From assembly GCA_937995755.1 (NCBI GenBank), contig CALKJD010000110.1, positions 1-64,000 on the forward strand: a stretch of DNA of 64,000 nt, written 5' to 3'. This document shows positions 59,783 to 64,000 of the stretch, one piece after another. The notes beneath the pieces are model-generated. The model searched no databases. It was given only the letters and a program-made list of their open reading frames with translations, and was not told the DNA's origin. The position numbers and the translations under genes were made by a program. Origin of the DNA: an uncultured Saprospiraceae bacterium. Lineage in GTDB: Bacteria; Bacteroidota; Bacteroidia; Chitinophagales; Saprospiraceae. How positions within the stretch are numbered: position 1 is the stretch's first letter; each line of letters begins with the position of its first letter.

Positions 59783-61018
59783 ATGAAAAATAAAAAGCTA
59801 AAGTGCTCATTTTGTGGTAGAGATAAGAGTGAAGCTCTTGTGTTGATTGCAGGTATAGAAGGTCATATTTGTGATGTGTGTATAGAGCAAGCTTATGAAA
59901 TAGTATCTGATGAAGTAGGTGCTAAAACTGAAGGTGAGGGAGGACATGAGTTTAATATATCTGAAGATATAAAGCCTGTAGATATCAAAAGGTATTTAGA
60001 TCAGTATGTAATTGGTCAAACAGAAGCTAAGAAATACTTGTCTGTAGCAGTTTATAATCATTATAAAAGATTGAAATTCAATAAGGTGGATGATGTAGAG
60101 ATACAGAAGTCTAACATTATGTTTATTGGTGAGACAGGTACAGGAAAAACATTGTTGGCCAAGACAATAGCTAAGTTTTTACAGGTTCCTTTTACTATTG
60201 TAGATGCTACAGTATTTACAGAGGCAGGGTATGTAGGCGAGGATGTTGAAAGTATGTTGAGTAGGCTATTGCAAGCGTGTGATTTCAATGTAGAAGCGGC
60301 TCAGAAGGGTATCGTCTATATTGATGAAATAGATAAGATTGCTCGTAAAAATGACAACCCAAGTATCACTCGTGATGTATCTGGAGAAGGTGTACAGCAA
60401 GCTATGCTGAAAATGCTGGAAGGTACTGTAGTGAATGTGCCACCACAAGGAGGGCGTAAACATCCAGAACAAAGTATGATTAAGGTTGATACTAATGATA
60501 TTTTGTTTATCTGCGGTGGTGCTTTTGATGGAATCCAGAAGCTTATAGCTAAGAGGTACAATACTCAGGTCATAGGATTTAGTACTGATGAGAGTGAGCA
60601 GATAGATAGCGATAATCTATTACAATATGTATCGCATCAAGATATCAAATCATTTGGACTCATCCCTGAGCTGATTGGTAGGATTCCGGTACTTACTTAT
60701 TTGGAACCTTTGAATAAAGAGACGCTTATAAGTATCTTAACGGAGCCTAAGAATGCGTTGCTCAAGCAATATTCGAGGCTTTTTGAAATGGAGGGAATTA
60801 CGCTTTCGTTTACAAAAGAAGCAATGGATTATATTGCAGGTAAGGCACTTGATTATAAGTTAGGGGCTAGAGGTCTAAGATCTATATGTGAGGCTATACT
60901 TACAGATGCTATGTTTGAGTTGCCTTCTCATGGTGATATCAAAGAATTTGAAGTAGATCTGACTTATGCAAAAGATAAAGTCGACAAATCTAAACTCGAA
61001 AAGCTTAAAGTGGCATAG
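59783..61018 (+). CDS. clpX: ATP-dependent Clp protease ATP-binding subunit ClpX
   Basis: Zinc-binding [10 protein letters not shown]...[36 protein letters not shown]. Confidence 0.97.
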   Translation: MKNKKLKCSFCGRDKSEALVLIAGIEGHICDVCIEQAYEIVSDEVGAKTEGEGGHEFNISEDIKPVDIKRYLDQYVIGQTEAKKYLSVAVYNHYKRLKFNKVDDVEIQKSNIMFIGETGTGKTLLAKTIAKFLQVPFTIVDATVFTEAGYVGEDVESMLSRLLQACDFNVEAAQKGIVYIDEIDKIARKNDNPSITRDVSGEGVQQAMLKMLEGTVVNVPPQGGRKHPEQSMIKVDTNDILFICGGAFDGIQKLIAKRYNTQVIGFSTDESEQIDSDNLLQYVSHQDIKSFGLIPELIGRIPVLTYLEPLNKETLISILTEPKNALLKQYSRLFEMEGITLSFTKEAMDYIAGKALDYKLGARGLRSICEAILTDAMFELPSHGDIKEFEVDLTYAKDKVDKSKLEKLKVA

Positions 61019-61040
61019 TCTGTCCACATTTGAACTGCTT

Positions 61041-61060
61041 TCTACCTAAATTTAGGTAGA
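61041..61060. other. Perfect 20-bp palindrome downstream of clpX
   Basis: TCTACCTAAATTTAGGTAGA equals its reverse complement. Confidence 0.9.
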
Positions 61061-61138
61061 TCAAATATTCCAGTTATAAATATACTATTAAAGTAACGCA
61101 TATGCTTTTTTGTGTTACGTGTTAAGGCTATCTTAGCA

Positions 61139-61173
61139 TTTGGTAAGGGTTGGTGATTCGATCCCTTACCAAA
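61139..61173. other. 11-bp perfect inverted repeat
   Basis: TTTGGTAAGGG-ttggtgattcgat-CCCTTACCAAA. Confidence 0.85.
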
Positions 61174-61276
61174 TTAGACTAAGGACCTAATAGATCGAGA
61201 ACTACATTTCATTTTGGCGGAAGCTGGAATGATTAAAATGATGTATTCTACTTAAAGATTTTAAACCCTCGATCAT

Positions 61277-64000
61277 ATGAATTATCCATTATTCGGATTA
61301 CCTAAATTTGTTTCTTCCCCAGCAAATTTTATCATTTGTACATTATTGTTTTTGACCTGCTCAATTCATAGCAGCAATGCCCAACAATGTCCAACCGCTC
61401 AAGAATCTTGCGCCTTTGAGGCCTACGGTGTAAATAATAGCGATGGCAATTTTGTTGGAGTAGATCCACTTACAGGTGCTCAAACTGCTATAGCTCCTAT
61501 ATCAGCACCCAATGGTGGCTTTATAGGAGGAGGAGAAGTAATTGAAGGTGTATATTATTTCACATCAGACGGCAGTATATTCTCGACTAATCTAGTTACA
61601 GGCGAAGTCTGTACAACTGCGATAGTGTCAGGATGTGCTAGTGGAAGTATGACATCATTAGAAGTAGATCCTACAACAGGTATACTTTATGGACTTGAAG
61701 TAAGCTGTGGTGTAAGTACACAACTATTACAAATAGACTTAACTATGGGAACTTGCTCTACTGTAGGTGTTCCTAATACGTCAGTGACTTGTGGTATCAG
61801 TTTGATTATCGACGAGACAGGACAGGCATACATTATTGATATAGTCGGTGATGATATTACGCCTATCGATTTGGCCACAGGTGCGAGTACTGGACCAGGA
61901 TTACCTTTAGGATTAGATTTAAATTTTGGTCAGGATTATGATTTTGACTGTCCATCTGGAGGAATGGTTTTCGGATTCTTATATGATAACGGTGCAGGGG
62001 TGACTAAGTATGTAAGTATTGATCCACTCACAGGTACAGTTACAGAGCTTGATAATTTAGGGGCTACGCAACTCGCAAGTTTTGCATTTTGTAATAGTGC
62101 AGATCCGTGTGCAAATGACACAGAAGCGCCTACAGTTACAGGCTGTGAGGGTATACCAACTGCCAATTATGTAATAGAAACATATGCATTTGACTATATA
62201 GATATCTCAGCAACAGGAACAAGAGTAGCCTCAGGAGATGATGTGTCATCAATCAATTCAGAATTGAATATGCCAGTAAGTTTAGGTACTCCATTTGCGC
62301 TGTACGATATGACTTATGCTGAATTAGTGCCATCTACAAATGGATATATCTCTACAGATGTAACAGATGGTGGTGGTGATTTGAGTAATGATTGCCCATT
62401 GCCAGATGATCCATCTACTGGAGGAGGAGCGAGATTATACCCACTACATGATGATTTAGATATCAATCTTGGGTCAGATCCTACCGCTGGTGTTTTTTAC
62501 CAATACTTTGCAAGTTCGCCAGTTCCTTCACCAAGTGGTGCTACAGTAGGAGTAAGCGTATTCCAGTGGAGAGCAGATCATTTTCCAGATGCAATGACAA
62601 TAGATTTAGATTTCGAAGCCTTATTGTTTGACAATGGCGAAATTGTATATCAATATGCAATGATAGGTGGAGAAATGGGTTCAGGCGCAACAGTAGGAAT
62701 GCAATCAATGGAAGATGCAATGCCATTTTTAGCAACAACGATATCATGTAATACAGCAGGATCTGTAGTAGCAAATACAGCAGTAGCACTAGTGCCATTT
62801 ATGCCAAGTGGAGCAGGTGCAATACCAAATGATCTAGGACTATGCGGAGCAACGGTTACTTTAGAAAACCCTGAGTTTAGTGATAATTGTGATTTTGTAA
62901 TCACGAATGATTTAACAGGATCAGAAGACCTTATAGGATTTTTACCAGTAGGTGCAACGAATGTAACGTTTACGGCTACAGATGGTAATGGTAATACAGC
63001 TGTTTGTAGTGAGCAAATAGTAGTAGCAGATACAGAAGGACCAGTACTAGATTGTCCTGAGGCAATAATTGTAAATTTAGAAGCAGGTGAATGTTCTGAG
63101 ATAATTAGTTTCGCGGCTTCAGCAACAGATAACTGTAATTCTATAGATGAAATTACAATTGTACAAACAGAAGGAACACTTTCAGGTGAAATCTTCGAAC
63201 CAGGAATCACTACTATCACATTTGTCGCTACAGATCTAAACGGCAATTCATCAGAATGTTCATTTGATGTGAATCTTGTTTCATACAGCGGTCCAGTACT
63301 TACGGCATTGGCATGTAATGATGATGTTAATATATCTGTAGATGACGCATGTAGTATAGAGTTCAACGCAGATATGTTCTTAGAAGGAGGACCTTATGCT
63401 TGTTATGATAACTATATAGTATCAATTAGACCTTTTGGAAATGAAACGCAAGAATATGTGCCAGTAGGGCCACAAGATTTCTCTTCAGCTTTAGGCACAC
63501 ATGAATTTGTAGTAACGGCTCCAGACGGTAATAGCTGTTGGGGTGAATTTACTGTAGAAGATAAATTAGGACCAGCAATTACAGTTGGAGATGTGACTGT
63601 TTCTTGTATTGATCCTTCAGTTGATCTTCCAGTAGATGCTGATGATAACTGTGGCAATGTAACTGTAGTCTGTTCAGATGTAACTGTACCAGGAACATGT
63701 GAAACCGGTATAGATAGAATCATAACACGTACATGTGTAGCTACTGACCAAAACGGTAGAACTTCTACTGCAACAGGAACAATCACTATAACAACAATCG
63801 GAACTGGTGATATCACAGCGCCAATAACTCCTGTACTACTTCCATGTGGTACGGGTACAAGTCCAGAGGAGATCACGGAATACTTTAATGATAAAATAGA
63901 TACGGATGGAGATGGATTTCCTGATACGGAGATCAATCCAACGAATCCATCAGGACCGAATTGTCCAAGTGCAGAAAATTTTGAAAGAAATGAAGGTATC
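61277..64000 (+). CDS. Large secreted adhesin-like protein with HYR-type repeats, truncated by the window end
   Basis: Signal peptide-like MNYPLFGLPKFVSSPANFIICTLLFLTCSIHSSNAQQ; HYR-like motifs (TATDGNGNTAVCSEQIVVADTEGPVLDCPE, SATDNCN, FVATDLNGNSSECSFDV); frame open to the last base, hence absent from the ORF track. Confidence 0.9.
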   Translation, partial: MNYPLFGLPKFVSSPANFIICTLLFLTCSIHSSNAQQCPTAQESCAFEAYGVNNSDGNFVGVDPLTGAQTAIAPISAPNGGFIGGGEVIEGVYYFTSDGSIFSTNLVTGEVCTTAIVSGCASGSMTSLEVDPTTGILYGLEVSCGVSTQLLQIDLTMGTCSTVGVPNTSVTCGISLIIDETGQAYIIDIVGDDITPIDLATGASTGPGLPLGLDLNFGQDYDFDCPSGGMVFGFLYDNGAGVTKYVSIDPLTGTVTELDNLGATQLASFAFCNSADPCANDTEAPTVTGCEGIPTANYVIETYAFDYIDISATGTRVASGDDVSSINSELNMPVSLGTPFALYDMTYAELVPSTNGYISTDVTDGGGDLSNDCPLPDDPSTGGGARLYPLHDDLDINLGSDPTAGVFYQYFASSPVPSPSGATVGVSVFQWRADHFPDAMTIDLDFEALLFDNGEIVYQYAMIGGEMGSGATVGMQSMEDAMPFLATTISCNTAGSVVANTAVALVPFMPSGAGAIPNDLGLCGATVTLENPEFSDNCDFVITNDLTGSEDLIGFLPVGATNVTFTATDGNGNTAVCSEQIVVADTEGPVLDCPEAIIVNLEAGECSEIISFAASATDNCNSIDEITIVQTEGTLSGEIFEPGITTITFVATDLNGNSSECSFDVNLVSYSGPVLTALACNDDVNISVDDACSIEFNADMFLEGGPYACYDNYIVSIRPFGNETQEYVPVGPQDFSSALGTHEFVVTAPDGNSCWGEFTVEDKLGPAITVGDVTVSCIDPSVDLPVDADDNCGNVTVVCSDVTVPGTCETGIDRIITRTCVATDQNGRTSTATGTITITTIGTGDITAPITPVLLPCGTGTSPEEITEYFNDKIDTDGDGFPDTEINPTNPSGPNCPSAENFERNEGI

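Noticed and set aside
61139-61173. tRNA fragment or integration-site remnant (GATTCGATCCC.. resembles a T-arm)
   Set aside because: The stem is 11 bp with a 13-nt loop and lacks the 5-bp T-stem/7-nt loop geometry; no other tRNA parts nearby.
62650-63936. Long minus-strand ORFs (238 and 174 aa) opposite the adhesin
   Set aside because: Antisense shadow of the repetitive HYR coding region, whose + frame is open and has recognisable motifs.

Overview
The window is an AT-rich chromosomal segment from a member of the Bacteroidota. The lineage call rests on PorP/SprF and OmpA-PD40 type IX secretion-associated proteins, a HYR-type giant adhesin, TAnnTTTG -7 boxes and split transketolase genes. I saw about 58 protein-coding genes, one tRNA-Leu(TAG), and many intrinsic terminators. 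I found no CRISPR array, IS element, prophage or canonical defence island. Most content is housekeeping: split transketolase, HU, Hsp20 pair, dodecin, proS, meaB, rpsT, radA, trpS, phosphohexomutase, pcm, hutH, thioredoxin, FKBP, AlkB, Fur, Rel/SpoT, tig-clpP-clpX. The observations most worth following up are these. (1) A DUF1573 ORF with no start codon opens in the -1 frame exactly at an A10 run at the end of a PD40/OmpA gene, so it is a candidate frameshift or transcriptional-slippage fusion. (2) A 69-bp tandem repeat of alternating hairpins with compensatory base changes lies just upstream of pnuC. (3) An M56/BlaR1-like membrane protein has its HExxH zinc site replaced by ANASK. (4) A lipoprotein has matching GDSxHNHH motifs at both mature termini, in a two-gene unit with a cytochrome c/PA14/sugar-dehydrogenase/DUF1080 fusion. 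(5) Two orphan terminators suggest small RNAs, and there are several structured intergenic elements. All calls come from reading the sequence and the supplied ORF translations; no homology search was run.
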